A stretch of DNA of 64,000 nucleotides from Schistocephalus solidus. Its lineage: Eukaryota; Platyhelminthes; Cestoda; Diphyllobothriidea; Diphyllobothriidae. The stretch spans positions 1-64,000 of the forward strand of contig WEDG01001065.1 of assembly GCA_017591395.1 (NCBI GenBank), in the 5' to 3' direction. Shown here piece after piece: positions 1 to 12,210 of the stretch (the first letter of the stretch is position 1; each line of letters begins with the position of its first letter). The notes beneath the pieces are model-generated. The model saw only the letters and a list, made by a program, of their open reading frames with translations. It was not told where the DNA came from and did no database searches. The position numbers were made by a program, and so were the translations under genes.

Positions 1-984
1 AAGATGCCAACTAATGAAGCTAAAATTTCTTTGGGTCAGGAGACTTGAAGCAGGCTTTTTGTCTCCTTTTTCGACTTAATAATAGTTCAACTCTTCCAAA
101 GCTTTCTGTCATTACCCCCGTTATTCTTCCTTATAACCTTAGAAATTCTGCACTAATTATACCTCCCCTGCATCCTCCACGTGTACACGCTCTCTCTGCT
201 TCTAGGTATAGTTTTCTTTGGAATAACTTGCCAATTGAAATTAGGTCGTTAACTAGTCGATCTGCATTCAAGCAAAGACTGCACATTTATCTTAACACTG
301 ATTCTATTAACCTTTTATTTTCCTCATCTTTTCCCAGTAGCTTTCCCCATGACTCGGAGAAAGGACCATCGGGAATTTGAGTAACCCTCTTGAAACTATA
401 TTTACGCTACCTCGAGACGCCCATGAACTATAATGTCTCCTTATATCACCCGTCCTCCAAACGATGACGTCATTCGGACGTACAAATTCGGTGGTCCACA
501 GTCTTATATGCTGCGGTTTGCTTTGGATACTAGCCATCATCAGAATTCAATTCTGGATCCTATGATGCTGAGGACTTAAGTTCGTTGATGCATTTTCGTG
601 AGATTCTGTTTCATACGCCTAAGTGATCAAGAAAGAATCACCTCGACGTTTCATTATCTCATTCTGAAAAGCTACTGCAGTATTACCCTATTCTACCACC
701 TGACCATTTTTTTCCTAAGCAGTTTTTTTCTCCTACCTTCTATTCGAAAATGAAGGCCTATTGAACTCTGGCCTCCATTTTCATGGTAGGAGTTTTTTCA
801 CTGCCTATTTTTTTCTAGTTCACCATTAATTTTAAAAACATTGCTAACTGTTGACATAGCAGGACAAGTTATGAATTTGTACATTTTATCTGCACACATT
901 GTCATAACTTTATTTCGTTACTAATGTTTGCTAAGACAGTACCTTCCCGGTGCTAACCAAATATAAATTCTAAATAAATAAATG
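1..984 (+). mobile_element. CR1/Jockey-like non-LTR retrotransposon, 3' end (copy A)
   Basis: This is the 3' terminal part of a non-LTR retrotransposon, cut by the window edge. The reading frame at 45-380 matches the C-terminal end of the RT protein in a second copy at 8416-9392; both contain the phrase WNNLPIEIRSLTSR. The untranslated tail is also shared, and both end in an A-rich tail after CCAAATA(T/C)AAATTCTAAA. The two copies differ at many scattered bases, so they are separate old insertions. The tail runs straight into a minus-strand Ty3/gypsy RT fragment at about 985, so it may have inserted there. The family name comes from endonuclease and RT motifs in the longer copy. Confidence 0.85.
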
Positions 985-1560
985 AAGTATATAAGACAAT
1001 TTTCCAGCATCGGGGCTGATGTTAGGGAAAACTAAAATCGGAGAAGAGCAAAGCTTATCTTTCAGGGCCTGGAAGCTGGTGGCACAATCAGCGCTCCACT
1101 TGAATTTGACATCTTTCTGTGTCAGCTTATGGAGGGACTTGCAATATGGGTATAGTCCTTGATAAACGGCTATAGTACGAGGCAAGTTTTAAGAAACTTC
1201 AAACCTTGGATACATCTGTAGGAGTCAGCCAGTCACGAATTTGTCTTAAATTTTCATCATCAGTTTCTATGCCAGTGGCAGAGATGATATGGTCTAGAAA
1301 TTTCACGCGTGGTTTGATAAAGACACACTAGCTAGGCTTTAAAGTGAGATCAGCCTGTATGAAGCTATCGAACACAGCCTGAAGGTTATCGAGGTGGTTG
1401 TTGAAATCTTTACCGAGGAAGATAATATCCTCGAGGTATACAAGACACGAGTTTTGGATTAACTGGGCGAGAATATGATTCATTAACCATTGGAAAGTAC
1501 TAGGGGCATTTGCCAACCGAATTCGTAAAGGCCTGAGGGGACAGCAAAAGTCGTTTTTTC
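985..1560 (-). pseudogene. Ty3/gypsy reverse transcriptase and RNase H-proximal fragments
   Basis: At 1328-1516 the minus-strand frame reads NAPSTFQWLMNHIL and then CLVYLEDII, the classical Ty3/gypsy RT block around the YxDD box. The first catalytic aspartate of the box is glutamate here (YLED rather than YLDD), which should kill polymerase activity. At 985-1185 another frame carries the downstream region with W-x6-F-x2-L and SSPILVFPN, typical of the thumb to RNase H connection. The two parts are in different frames. Confidence 0.85.
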
Positions 1561-1822
1561 TCTGTCAGCGGGCCGCACTTTGACCTATCATTAGCCTGAA
1601 GCTAAAACAAGTGGTATTACCGGCGAGGGTGTTCAGCGTCGCGTCAATTCGCGGAAACGGAAAGGAATATTTCTTAATCACGGCGTTCAGTTTCATTTAG
1701 TCAAGGTATAATCGCATTGAGCACTTTTTTCCTTACAGGCACTATCGGTGACGACCAGGGAGAATGAGATGGTTAATAATATACCGGCTGAGCATATTGC
1801 TAATAAGGTCATCCAATTCATT

Positions 1823-2176
1823 CTAATAAAAGTTTGGAAGCCGCCTAGGTGGAACCCGGATGGGTCGTGCGTCCCCCGTGTAAATGCAATGCTCCGTCAC
1901 ATTCTTCCTACCCGTAGACCTCCCATCCCAGTCATAGATGTCTTTAAATTCTTCGACTAAAGCACCTAACCTCAAAGCATGGTTCTTGTCAATATGCGTC
2001 GGAATGAGTTCCTTAGCATTAAAGGCAACTGTGCACACAGGTAATCTGGACGGTCTAGGAACACGAGGAAGAAAGGGAACCTTAACCGAGGCTGTGTGAA
2101 GGAGGCGCCCACAGATGTCTACGGAGCATTTAAACTTATTCAAAAAATCAACACCAAGTATACAACCCCAAGTCAT
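1823..2176 (-). pseudogene. Ty3/gypsy protease C-terminus and start of RT
   Basis: The minus-strand frame contains CILGVDFL near its start, the closing motif of retroviral-type aspartic proteases (ILGxDFL). About 75 residues later comes HCIYTGDARPIRVPPRRLP, the usual opening of Ty3/gypsy RT. The protease active-site DTG segment upstream was not found in frame. This fixes the element's order (protease before RT) and its strand. Confidence 0.8.
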
Positions 2177-2621
2177 ATCTGGGAAGACAATGAATTGTGG
2201 ATAAAACTAACTTTCGCTAAATCCAGGGAAAATTCTACCAGATCAGCAAGTTTGAGGTCAGTACCATTAGCCATGTGAAGGGTAACGTTAGGTCTATCAC
2301 TGTGCCGAAACTTAATCTTGAATTCTAGGAAAGGCTGCTGACGTACTAACGATACACCAGCGCCAGAGTCTTCTCAACATGAAAGAATAATGTTTCCTAC
2401 GGTACCTCAGACTAAATGGAAATAAGAAGAGCCTAAACATGAAATGACTGTATCAGGAGTGAGATAGTACTCACCGTCACTTCGTCCTGGGCCTAGGTCA
2501 ATGGCCTGCATGGTGGGGCAGGCCTTGGGCCTATTGGTCATCGGGTCTGGGGCCGACGCCAGTTGTTTCGGCGGGTAGAGGAGCCACAGGAGCAAGCTGC
2601 TAAGGCGTTTGTGTTAAGGTG

Positions 2622-3225
2622 TCACGGGAAGTGTGGGGCTGGACGGCTGTGACACTGAACAGCGACCGCGGTGGTTGCTCGCAAGTGACCTGATGAACTT
2701 CCTCCTAACGAGCCATGGTAAGGGCCTTGTCGAGGGCCAATGGCCGATCCCACAGAAGCGCCTTTTGGATTTGGGGGTCGCGGACTCCAGCGGCGAACTG
2801 CTCCAGCACCCGAGTGTTCAGGGCTGTTGCGTCCATGGTGGGTAAAGCCCTTCGACCGAGGAGCCGTATGGCCTACTGGAATTCGTTTATCGACTCCCCG
2901 GCTGTTGGAATTGACGTTGGAACTTCGACTGTAAGACCCAAGGATCTCGTGGAGACCGTCGAGGACAACCGAAGGGGTTAAGGCCGCCGAGATAGCTGTT
3001 GAACGATCGAGATCGTAGACCTCGTCGTCTAGTAGAGCCAGGATGGCCCCACTCTGCGCCTTTGCATCGACATATTGAAGGTAGTCTTTGCAACGTGCCT
3101 CCCAAAGAGCGAAATCCGCAAAATGTGTCAGCTTCTCTGGTGGAGGCGCAGAGTACCGGGATACGAAGAGCTTCTGCAACTCTTTGATGAGTTTCCCCAT
3201 ATGGAATAGACACCGCTGCCACCAA
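2622..3225 (-). pseudogene. Ty3/gypsy gag-like fragments
   Basis: Two overlapping minus-strand frames together hold a capsid-like region. One frame has FADFALWEARCKDYLQYV and ILALLDDEVYDL near its start. After a frame change the sequence reads as a typical gag stretch ending near 2740 in an arginine-rich end. The region is alanine- and leucine-rich and helical, as expected for capsid. Assignment as gag rests on position between the putative primer-binding site and the protease, plus general character, rather than on a diagnostic motif. Confidence 0.6.
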
Positions 3226-3227
3226 TT

Positions 3228-3722
3228 TGTAATTTGCCCAGAATATAGTAGCTGTAATTCAAGAAGGGAAATGAGGACTTTAGTGAATACAGTATACTAA
3301 TAGGCCTAAGTACAATGAGAACGTATTGAAAGGGGGAAACCTAGATCCAAAAATAATCTCAATTCGAGGGAAGATTATCCAACAGGGGTCCAGAAGGAGC
3401 GAAGGACGGGCAACAACGAGGAATCCTGATCATCGGGCTCGTTCGAAAACCGGTGTTTCTGAATTTCATTCATCACCCGTATTTACAGCTTCTCCATTGT
3501 CAAGGTTGGATCCCATTGGTGATGATTGGGAGAGATGTATTGGGGATGAAAGATATAATAAACTGAAGCTCAGTGTATTTTCTCTTAATTAATATTGAGA
3601 CTATATTATTATGTTTAAATAATCTTTATAAGAAACATAAATCGTGTTTAAGTGCTAGTCGTATAAATATGATGAAAAATCGCGCGCCCCCTATAAGGGG
3701 CACGTTTTCTGGAATGTTATAC
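3228..3722 (-). repeat. Candidate 5' LTR of the Ty3/gypsy element
   Basis: On the minus strand the sequence just before gag reads TTACA-AAT-TGGTGGCAGCGGTG. That is an LTR end in CA followed by a TGG-starting primer-binding-site-like string at 3212-3224. If the LTR begins with TGTATAACATTCC at 3722 it would be about 495 bp with TG...CA ends, and it holds a TATA-like ATATTTATAC near 3660-3670. The opposite LTR is missing, so the boundary cannot be confirmed by pairwise comparison. Confidence 0.4.
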
Positions 3723-3809
3723 AGATGCGCGTGGTTCTAGAACTCTCTACCAGTAACATGTGGTTAGAGCTTTCTACACCGTGGAACAGAGCTGAGCTAG
3801 GGGTGTCTT

Positions 3810-4230
3810 TACCGGAGCAGGCTGATGTATCTACCAGATGTAGAACTACCCCAAGCCACTTGGTCAACGTCTACTAGCAGCAGCAGAAGCGACTGCCATT
3901 AGGTTGAAGAAGCCGGTCTTGTGCGCACAAAAGAACCTCGTACAAGCTCCGCGCTTAGCTTGGCCAACGGCCGCTTAACTGCATGTATCCCCCGCGCCAT
4001 CTCTGTCCTCCCCCTTCTCCTAGAACGGCTCTACCAAACACTTACTGCCGCCTATCAAATTGTCTCTTATCACCCTTCCCCTATGCACGTTCCTCAGATA
4101 ACCCACACAAATTGACGAACATTATCGATTTCATGTTTTAAATTTCTACTGCGTTCCAACGTTTCTCTATAACTGTACTGGCCTGAAGAGAAGTTATCGA
4201 AAGCAGCGCGTATGCTCGCCAAGTTGTCTT
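3810..4230 (+). mobile_element. Penelope-like element, 3' end with GIY-YIG domain C-terminus
   Basis: The frame at 3880-3973 reads AEATAIRLKKPVLCAQKNLV and then QAPRLAW before a stop. This is the recognisable C-terminal end of the GIY-YIG endonuclease region of Penelope-like elements. The 3' untranslated part (3935-4215) matches the copy at 23670-23945, including the shared string GCGTATGCTCGCCAA. Only the last few hundred bases are present, consistent with 5' truncation. Confidence 0.75.
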
Positions 4231-5114
4231 TTGAATCATTTAATGGGAATTTTTGCAACTTTAAAATTTATTAGTTTCCTGTCGGAACTATTAGGTTAAT
4301 TGTTGATAATTATTTGTATCGCTAACTCCTTGTCAACTGCACACATCTGCAATTATTGTATTTAAAAAGAGGTGGAAATATAGTTTTTGACTGTTTCACC
4401 CGGCATAGCCTCATAAAAGTTCTTTCAGATTTACGTAAAAAGAACGGAATCTAAAGATTTATTCCAGAACAAGAGTTGAAATTTCGGAAGTATAATTAAT
4501 TTCCAGTGAAAAATAGTTTGCAGTAGTTGCTTTACCAGTTGAGATAATTTTAATCCTGCGTAGCCTCTTCGCTTATTCTAATTTCAGTCTTAATTCGTTA
4601 CCTAGAAAACTTTTGCTTGCCGTGCGTTCCTTAAAACATATCTTCTTATATATCTTACATCCCTTATTACGCAAAACGTTAATAGTGACAATTTTCCTTC
4701 GTATTATCACTTTTAAAAATACTAATAGTTCAAACTCAATATGAAACTTTAGTCACAGCTTAGACGCAAATCTCCTCTTAGCGTAAAATTTCCACAAGTG
4801 CAATCCACCTCAAACATTAAGAAACTAGACATTGGCGCCCTGGAAAATTTTTAGATTTTTATGTCTCAATATGGTTCTCTGTTCAAGATCTTCGGTACCA
4901 TTTTTGACGGAAAGTAGTCTTCACTCACTTCTCAACGATGCAAGAAAGTCGAGCCGTTTATAAACGTGGTAAGTAATAAGTTATATGACCAACAAAAGAA
5001 GAGTTTCAACTTACTTTGTAAAAACTTCCCTACGAGTAAAATCCCCCCTGAACGTCGCATTTCATTTCCTTTACTCATGCGGTTTTAACTTTAAAGTCAC
5101 AGAAGCTAAAAAAT
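4231..5114. other. AT-rich stretch without recognised gene
   Basis: No convincing coding frame, RNA gene or repeat was found. It lies directly upstream of the first ORF of the CR1-like element, so part of it may be that element's 5' untranslated region. No second copy is available in the window to define the edge. Confidence 0.4.
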
Positions 5115-5525
5115 ATGTCTTCTCGTAGAAAAAAACCGCCAATTCTAGTCAAACGTTTTTCGGCGATTGAATTGGACATTATTTTCTCTAAGTACGAGCA
5201 CTCAGTTCAGTATTTGAAGAAAAAGAAGCTGTTTATCTGTAGAGATACAACCCAATGGAACATCGGGTTTCACCCTCATTAGCAAACGAGAAGCCTAGGT
5301 CTACGTCTACAATACCAAAAGTTACCTCAGAGGTTGGCCCCTCTAACTAATGCAAGCCCACGTCCTTCCAGATCAACAGGAATTTTGATTCCACTTGAAT
5401 CTTCACCCGTTCCTCTTATTCCTGGTTCGAGTGAAATCGTGTCAACGCCACTTCGTTCCCCTCCCATGCAAACCGCGCCTGCTATAGCTTTAAAATATGG
5501 TAAATCTAACAAACCCCCCCAGTAA
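5115..5525 (+). pseudogene. ORF1 (gag-like) remnant of the CR1-like element
   Basis: An ATG at 5115 opens a lysine-rich frame (SSRRKKPPILVKRF...) that hits one in-frame TAG near 5279 and then stays open to 5525 in the same frame. The second half is rich in proline and serine. This is the expected place and character of the first ORF of a CR1-like element. No zinc knuckle or PHD/esterase motif is visible, so the assignment is positional. Confidence 0.45.
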
Positions 5526-6026
5526 ATCTGAGTCATTTGCTAAGCCAGTCATCAAAATCAGTAATGGTATTACCGATCGGAAACTTGCTTACACCTCAGC
5601 ATCTACAACAGATACGAAACGCTCACGTTAGCGTTTTTCCCAACCCAAAAAGTGTACAAATCCCCAAATACTTAAGCCTTCTTATTATATTAACAGTCTT
5701 TGGAACTCATTTATTCCTTTTCAAATGTACGCTTTCTGCCTATTTATGCTAATTTCGCTCAAAATCGCATTTCCATGCCACCCCCTATCTTCCCCACGCC
5801 AAAATATAGCCTTTCCTTCCATGGTTTTCCTCCAAATATGCCGTTGGACAATGATCTCAGTTCGTTTAACAGTAATATTTCGATAAATTGTAGACCAGAA
5901 CAGTTTTTTTCCCACCTTTCGTTTCTTCTTTCCAGTTTTCTTCTACGCCACCAAATTATCCTTTTTTAAAATACTAATGAGCATAACCTGCAGCTCAGGA
6001 ATACGCTCAGCTTCGTTTCACTCAAT

Positions 6027-6542
6027 GTGAGATCAGTTGTAAATAAGATGGCTGAGCTTAGAACAGTAGCCTTTGAGCTTGATCCAGATATGTTGTGCAA
6101 CACTGAATCCTGGGCGCACTCTCTTATTTCTGACTCGACGCTTACTATGAATAATTTTAATTTGTACCGACAAGACCCCGCTGAAAAACGTGGCGATGGT
6201 TGCCTCCTTTATATTCAGTCATCCTTTGTACATTTCCCTTTTCAGCTGAGCATTGCGTCCTTTTCTAGAAATGTATGCTTTGCTTCAGTCATCCTCCCGC
6301 ACAATAAAAAAGCGGTAATTGGCTGTGTCTATAATTCTCTGTGTTTTTCTGGCAATGAAAGCGAGCTCTGTGAACTATTTGAAAAAGTTGCAGACACTCA
6401 ATTTGATGTCAAAATAATCGTAGGCGATTTTAATCTGCCAGACATTGACTGGCAGCTAAATTTGTCTCCGCCAAAATTTCAGAAGTTGGTCGATAATATT
6501 AACTTTTCAAACATTTGCCAACTGGTTAGTTCAGTGACTTGA
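6027..6542 (+). pseudogene. AP-endonuclease domain of the CR1-like element
   Basis: The 171-residue frame begins with VVNKMAELR and carries LCNTESW, followed about 95 residues later by IIVGDFNLPDIDW. These are the conserved blocks of the endonuclease-exonuclease-phosphatase fold used by non-LTR elements to nick target DNA. The GDFN block is intact. The frame stops at 6542, and the downstream part resumes in other frames, so the ORF2 protein is broken here. Confidence 0.85.
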
Positions 6543-7619
6543 AAGGACAGCATTTTAGATTTAATTTTTAAAAATGGTGTCTACCCTCTTTTTTATAAAT
6601 TTCCATCGTGATCTATTCACAAGTGATCACGTACTAATTCACTGTTGTTTTCCAGCCTCCCTTTCTACAAAGCCTGAGGTAGAATGCAATAACCTTGACT
6701 TTGCTAACAAAAACCATGCATTAATAAATAATTTTGTAAGCACTCTAGATTGGCATATCATATTTTCAATCAACGATCCCAAATTTTTTCCATGAGCAAT
6801 TGCAGAGCCTTACAGCTAAAATTAAGGCTTTTATCCCGCTTAATATTTTTAATTCGAATACAGCCTCTTCTACTGTTCCAAATTTTCTCCAAAAAAGACT
6901 TTAAAAATTACGAAAACAACTAAACGATCCGCCTAAAAGGTCTTTGTCAGTTCACTTAAGGGAAGCACACATATTTGCATTAGCATTGAAAATTAGGCTC
7001 GTGTGAGATAGGCATAGGGAGTCTTGGGCACAAAGTGATGCCAATTTTTGCAAATCTGTTGCTCAAATCTTCAATGTTCGGTCATCGGCTAAGCGTCGGA
7101 ATGTCACTTCGCCTTTACTTGACTATAACAAAATTTTGCTACAGAGGATTTGGGCAAAGCAGAATTGTTAAATGCATTTTTTACCAACCACTTTACCATC
7201 GAAACTAGCCTCACTTCCTCAATCCCTCTGCTGTCAAATTCAAATTCACATCTAACAACCATTACTGTCTCACATACAAGTATTAAAAAAGAAATAACTC
7301 GCCCAAAAATTCACTTTCGATTGGAACTGATAACATTCCAAACTTACTTATTAAACAGTTGAGAGATTTTCTACCTTTACTTAGCAAGTTATTCTCAGTA
7401 TTTCTCTAGAACGGTTTCATTCCCGATTATTGAAAAACTTCTATTATAATTCAAGTTTTTAAATCAGGTTCCCGCTCTGACATTCATTACTATTGCGGTG
7501 TTCATAAGACTCTTCGAAAAACGAATTGCAAAACGAAATACGGCTTTTTGTATTAGTAATCAAATTCTAACTCCTCCCAACATGGCTTTTTACAGGACCG
7601 CTCTTGTGAAACCTGCCGC

Positions 7620-8340
7620 ATGTGTTTTCTAAATCTGCTGACCTCTCTTCGTAATGATCATCTATCTGTAGAAGTTATCTATTTTTATCTTTGTACGGCA
7701 TTCGATAAAGTGCCTCATAGACGACCGATAGCTAAACTAGAGGCCATAGGATTTTGTTGTCCCGTAACTGACATCATTAGATCATACCTATCTGATCGGA
7801 AAAAAGGTTTTAGTGGGGTCCTCATACTCAAGTGCTACCCCGATTGTGAGTGGTGTCCTTCAAGGAACCGTATTATGTCCTTTATTGTTCTTACTTTACA
7901 TCAATGATATTTCGTCAATAGTTAAATATTCTCAATCTTATGTTCATGCTGATTTCCTCAAATGCGTGTATTCCTTTTCTAACTCTACGGCAGATTGATG
8001 CCTAGAGCAAATTCATTCGGAATTAGACGCACTTTCGGTGTGGAGCTCCACATGGTTTAATGGAGTTATTGCCTTCTAAGTGTCGCTACATGTGTTCTGG
8101 GCCTGAAAGGCTGCCGCAACCTGTTATTTTTAAAGGTTGCTCTACGACTGAATGTTCCTCCGTCAAGCTCTTTATCCTCAACTCGATAGAATTGAGGCCA
8201 AAGCTGCTAAGATTTCGGGCTTTTTTTCTTATACTTTGTACCTTCCTGAACTTAAATCAAGACTTTATCGTATGTTTGTGCTTCCCATTCTTGAATTTTG
8301 CTGCCCTTTCTTCGACTTAATGAACAAATCTAGCCGTTGA
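7620..8340 (+). pseudogene. Reverse transcriptase domain remnants of the CR1-like element
   Basis: Frame 7620-7907 holds AFDKVPH of RT motif A, but the catalytic aspartate of the usual DFSKAFD block is tyrosine. Frame 7813-7998 holds GVLQGTVLCPLLF and YINDIS, followed by HADFLKC where a FADD catalytic box is expected, so the second aspartate is also lost. Frames 8060-8340 hold LYPQLDRIEAKAAK and RMFVLPILEF, typical of the thumb and connection. The domain is thus clearly an RT and clearly dead. Confidence 0.85.
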
Positions 8341-8415
8341 AAAATTGAAAATGTCCAAAGACATTTCAAAATAAACTCCTGTATCCGACTCTTTAAAATA
8401 CTTCCTACTCAACTA

Positions 8416-9392
8416 AATGCCAACTGACGAAGCTAACCTTTTTGCATCAGGAGACTGGAAGCAGGCTTTTGTCTTCTTTATCGACTAAATAATAGCTCAA
8501 ATCTCCCCAAGCTTTCTGTTATTACCCCCGTTAGTCTTCCTTATTACCTAAGAAATTCTGCACTATTTATACCTCCTCCTGCATCCTCCACATCTAAACG
8601 CTCTCTATTCTTTGCTTCTAGATATAGCTTTCTTTGGAATAACTTGCCAATTGAAATTAGGTCGTTAACTAGTCTATCTGCATTCAAGCGAAGACTGCAC
8701 ATTTATCTTAACACTGATTCTATAGACCTTTTATTTTCCTCATCGTTTTGGAGCGGCTTTCTCTATGTCTCTTAGAAAGGACCATCAGGAATTTAAGTGA
8801 CCTTCTTGAAACTATTTTTCTCTATTTCGCGTCCCCCAGGAACCATGATGTCTCCTTATACCACCAGTTATGCAAACGATGGAAGTCATTTGGACGTACA
8901 CAGTCAATAAGGTTCCCGTTTTGTTGGATACTTACCATCATCAGAATTCAATTCTGGATCCTGAGATACTGAGGCCTCACGTCTGCTGACACTCTTTCCC
9001 GAGACTTTGTTTCATGCGCCTTGGTGATCAAGAACGAACAATCTCGTCGTTTCATCATCTCATTCTGAACTGATACTGCAGTATCAGCGTACTCTCCTCC
9101 CTTACCTTATTTTCCCAAGCACTTTTTTCTCCTACGCTCTTTTCGAAAATAGATGCCTATTGAACTCTACCTCCATTTTCAAGGTAGGAGTTTTTTCCCT
9201 GTCTATTTTCTAGTTCACAATGAATTTCAAACCATCGCTAACTATTGCAATAACAGGACAAATTCTGCCTACATTATTACATATTTGTAAATTTTATCTG
9301 CACACATTTTCCTAATTTTGTTTCGGTAATAATTTTTGTTTCGGCAGTGCCTTCCCCGTGTTAACCAAATACAAATTCTAAAATAAAAACGA
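8416..9392 (+). repeat. 3' terminal repeat shared with positions 1-984
   Basis: This stretch aligns along its length with the left edge of the window. It starts from the GATGCCAACT.A.GAAGCTAA string and runs through the shared protein end and 3' UTR to the A-rich tail. It is the 3' end of copy B. The two copies show scattered substitutions and small indels, pointing to age rather than recent duplication. Confidence 0.85.
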
Positions 9393-10443
9393 TAAACCGA
9401 TGCGTTCGGCAAGGTTCTTGCCTACACTAACAGGTCCCACTTTCTCACCTAGGTTACGTATTTCTGTATGAAAGTTTTATGCCGTGTACGTTCGAAAGCG
9501 TATTCTCATCAGTTTGAAGTCGTTCGGTGTCCACCCACCAGCAATGCTGACACTTTGTACCCACCAGCCGTCATACACGCATCATCTGTTCACACTGTCC
9601 CAGGACACAGTCACCGCAGGCTAATTTTCTGAAATATGCCCATAGATGACGCCCTGTCATCATACCTATGCCCATTCTGACAGCGAAAACGGATGTGCAA
9701 CCAATACTATCAAATACACCATTGCCAACATGGTCACCCTCAGCTCCGTAGACACAATCGTAACTTGGTTTTACTCGTAACATGCATTCGAGTCCCACAT
9801 CAGCCTGTTCGGTCACATGTAAATCTATCACAATGCCGCCGGCGAACCAGTACCTTGGGCCCAAAATTAGACACCCAGTACGAGTCCCACTTGAAGGCAT
9901 ATACACTTAATCAATTTTCTTCGGTTAAATGAATCAAAATGAGCTATTTAGCTAATTAGCTGACTCTTCGCTCCGCCCATATTTGAATATAAGCAGTCAC
10001 AGATTAGGCTGAAATAAAGGCCTAAGGAGCGTCCAAAAGTCAAAAGTAGCATACAAGTAACTGAAAAAGATATATGGCTCTAATGGGGAACGGGCGCAAA
10101 TGCATCTTTTGGCTCCCCGAAGCAAACAATCTTCGTATGTGTATCAAATGCCACGAACATACAACCAACTACCAGCCTCAATTCAATCACAGCATTGTTA
10201 GCACTTTTTTATCTGACATGTTCGTACACACCTGCCCATGGATGGCCAACATACGAAATGCTCAAGTTTATCAGATGAATGCCTATCATCTACAATCGCA
10301 AGGAGCTGCTATACGACATGCCCTGGGTTAGCATCAGAAACTCAGAGCCCATAGTGAACAGTGAAACAACGTGACGTTACAAAGATAATACGATGAGGGC
10401 TAACGAGTGATCTCCAGCATGCCATGTACTAGAATCTTGTGAA
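9393..10443. other. Unassigned spacer
   Basis: Only short frames on both strands with no recognisable domain. A 111-residue minus-strand frame at 9571-9906 shows no motif or splice context, and I treat it as chance. Nothing else was identified. Confidence 0.5.
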
Positions 10444-10758
10444 ATGCTGAGTGAAAAATTTAGAAAGCTCTATTTAGCTTCTGATTTAATTCTTAAAGGA
10501 AAAAAACTGCCAGAGATAGCTGCCTTTCCAACTGAGTTGTTTATAGGCGAAACTTGTTTCCTGGCGCACCGCTCTAGCTATTCACATCAGTTATATATGC
10601 ACAGGATTAGAGAACAGAGAAGTGTGCGTCAACCAAATAAGTTTTTGTTTAATTTTAAAGCCAAAAGAAATTTGTCCTCTGAAGGACAAAAACCCAAGAA
10701 GAAACATATTCGAGTCGTACGAGTCGACGGTCATGTTAACTACATTTTACATAAGTGA
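10444..10758 (+). CDS. Hypothetical 104-residue ORF
   Basis: An ATG-initiated frame without a recognised domain. The first half is of mixed composition, and the second half is basic (for example GQKPKKKHIRVVRV). There is no signal peptide or membrane helix. No clear splice sites, promoter or homologous copy in the window support it. It could be a small gene, an exon or chance. Confidence 0.2.
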   Translation: MLSEKFRKLYLASDLILKGKKLPEIAAFPTELFIGETCFLAHRSSYSHQLYMHRIREQRSVRQPNKFLFNFKAKRNLSSEGQKPKKKHIRVVRVDGHVNYILHK

Positions 10759-12210
10759 AGAGGCTTTGAAAAATGGATTTAATTGTATCCAACTATCTGG
10801 GCATTCCTGTGTTCACTTTTGAATTCGAGGACATCGAACCTTACCTAATACTCTGCGGACACAAACCGCTCATGCAGATGTCAAGGTAAATTTCGGCAAG
10901 AATGTCATATGCGAATCTACTGAGAAAATAGGACACAGGGATTCCTGCAAAAGGGGATGGGTGATAATATTAGTTTCATCAGTAGGGCATATGAGCGAGG
11001 CAACTAATGGAGTCTGGGGAAGGCATTGAGAATACTCGCATTTCTAGCAAACGGTCGTTTAATACTCCAATAAGGTGCTGGAACAGAAGCACAATGCAAA
11101 CTATGCCAATCAGGAGCGTGTAAACAGGAACTCAAAGGTTATTGGTTAAAGTTGGATTGGGTTACACAGTCTGCGGCGCGCAAGCTAGCCTTATGCATAA
11201 CCTCGACCCTAACTATTCGCCTGGCAGTGCTATTTAACTCGACCCTTACCCTAACTTCTCTATTTAGCATTTTATTTAACTCAGTCAGAAAATAAACTCT
11301 AATATAACATTTATATTCTAATCAAATATCCAGGTACATTATGGTTATAAAAAAGGGCTTACATATTAGATCGTCCCCAAATTAAAAAAAACATTTACGA
11401 AAATTTACGAGGTTGCTCATGTCGTCATTGCAAAAAAATTAAAAAATTATTCCTGGGAAACAAGCTAGACAACATGAAAGGTTTCGAGATAGGGAATGAA
11501 AAGGCTTTAGCACTGAGAAAACCTAAGCCGAAGGTCCATGTAGTACGGGTACTGTGGTAATATGGTGTTAAGGGTGGGGCTTATAGGAAGCGTAAGACTA
11601 AACGTAAGTCCGCAGTCCAATTTAGGAAAGTGGCTCCTGAAAAACGGTACACCGCCGTGCTTTTTTTACAACACTCTGTTTTTTAACAAAAGAAAACACG
11701 CTTAACGAAAACAGTTTCAGTAGTAATGTCAAAACTGTTCCAATGCAGCCGCGTTTTCGTCTCCCTACCCACCTGAACCTGAACCTTAAACCCAATCCTT
11801 TAAACTAACTCTTACCCTAATTGTTAAACCATCGCTCAGTCCCTACTCCCCTAATTCCAACCCCTTCTCGCACTAAACACTAAACATTTGTTCAACAAAT
11901 CACGGGTAGTTTAGGTGTTTGTGGAATAAGGAATACGAAAAAATGAAATGAAATTGAATGAATGCGAAGTAATAATTGAAGGACAGATTTACAGCCTTGC
12001 AGACGCAATTTTTATTGTTAAAAAAGGGGAAGTATCGGAAAGAAATATTTTTTACGTAATCTAAAGGTATAGATATGTGAAATCGAAACAAAAATAATAG
12101 TGTATTATGTGTCACATGGTTGTAAAAATAGGAAAGTAATAGAACAAAATAAAAAAGAACAAAGGTAAAGTGGCAGCGAAAATATAGAATAATTAGTGAA
12201 GGCAAGGTGA
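10759..12210. other. Unassigned spacer with CCCTAA-like degenerate tracts
   Basis: No coding region is supported. Two short patches, 11200-11275 and 11765-11875, contain repeated CCCTAAC/ACCCTTA words on this strand, a degenerate telomere-like composition seen at several other places in the window on the opposite strand (GTTAGG). The rest, about 11900-12200, is AT-rich. Confidence 0.4.

Larger units (their letters stand above)
985..3722 (-). mobile_element. Degraded Ty3/gypsy LTR retrotransposon
   Basis: Read on the minus strand, the order is LTR-like end, gag, protease end, reverse transcriptase, then the start of the RNase H region, which is the Ty3/gypsy order. The 3' part, including integrase and the 3' LTR, is missing at the junction with the CR1-like tail near 985. 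Frames change repeatedly, so no protein can be made. The pieces are listed separately. Minus-strand genes of this type are absent from the surrounding 10 kb, so this is a single old insertion. Confidence 0.85.
5115..9392 (+). mobile_element. CR1/Jockey-like non-LTR retrotransposon, near full length (copy B)
   Basis: The order is ORF1, apurinic-type endonuclease, reverse transcriptase, C-terminal region, 3' UTR and A-rich tail, which is the layout of two-ORF non-LTR elements. Size is about 4.3 kb. Its last kilobase matches copy A at 1-984. Many stops and frameshifts break the second ORF, and key RT residues are altered, so it cannot move itself. The clade (CR1/Jockey group rather than RTE) is inferred from the ORF1 and from the endonuclease and RT phrases. 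Confidence 0.85.
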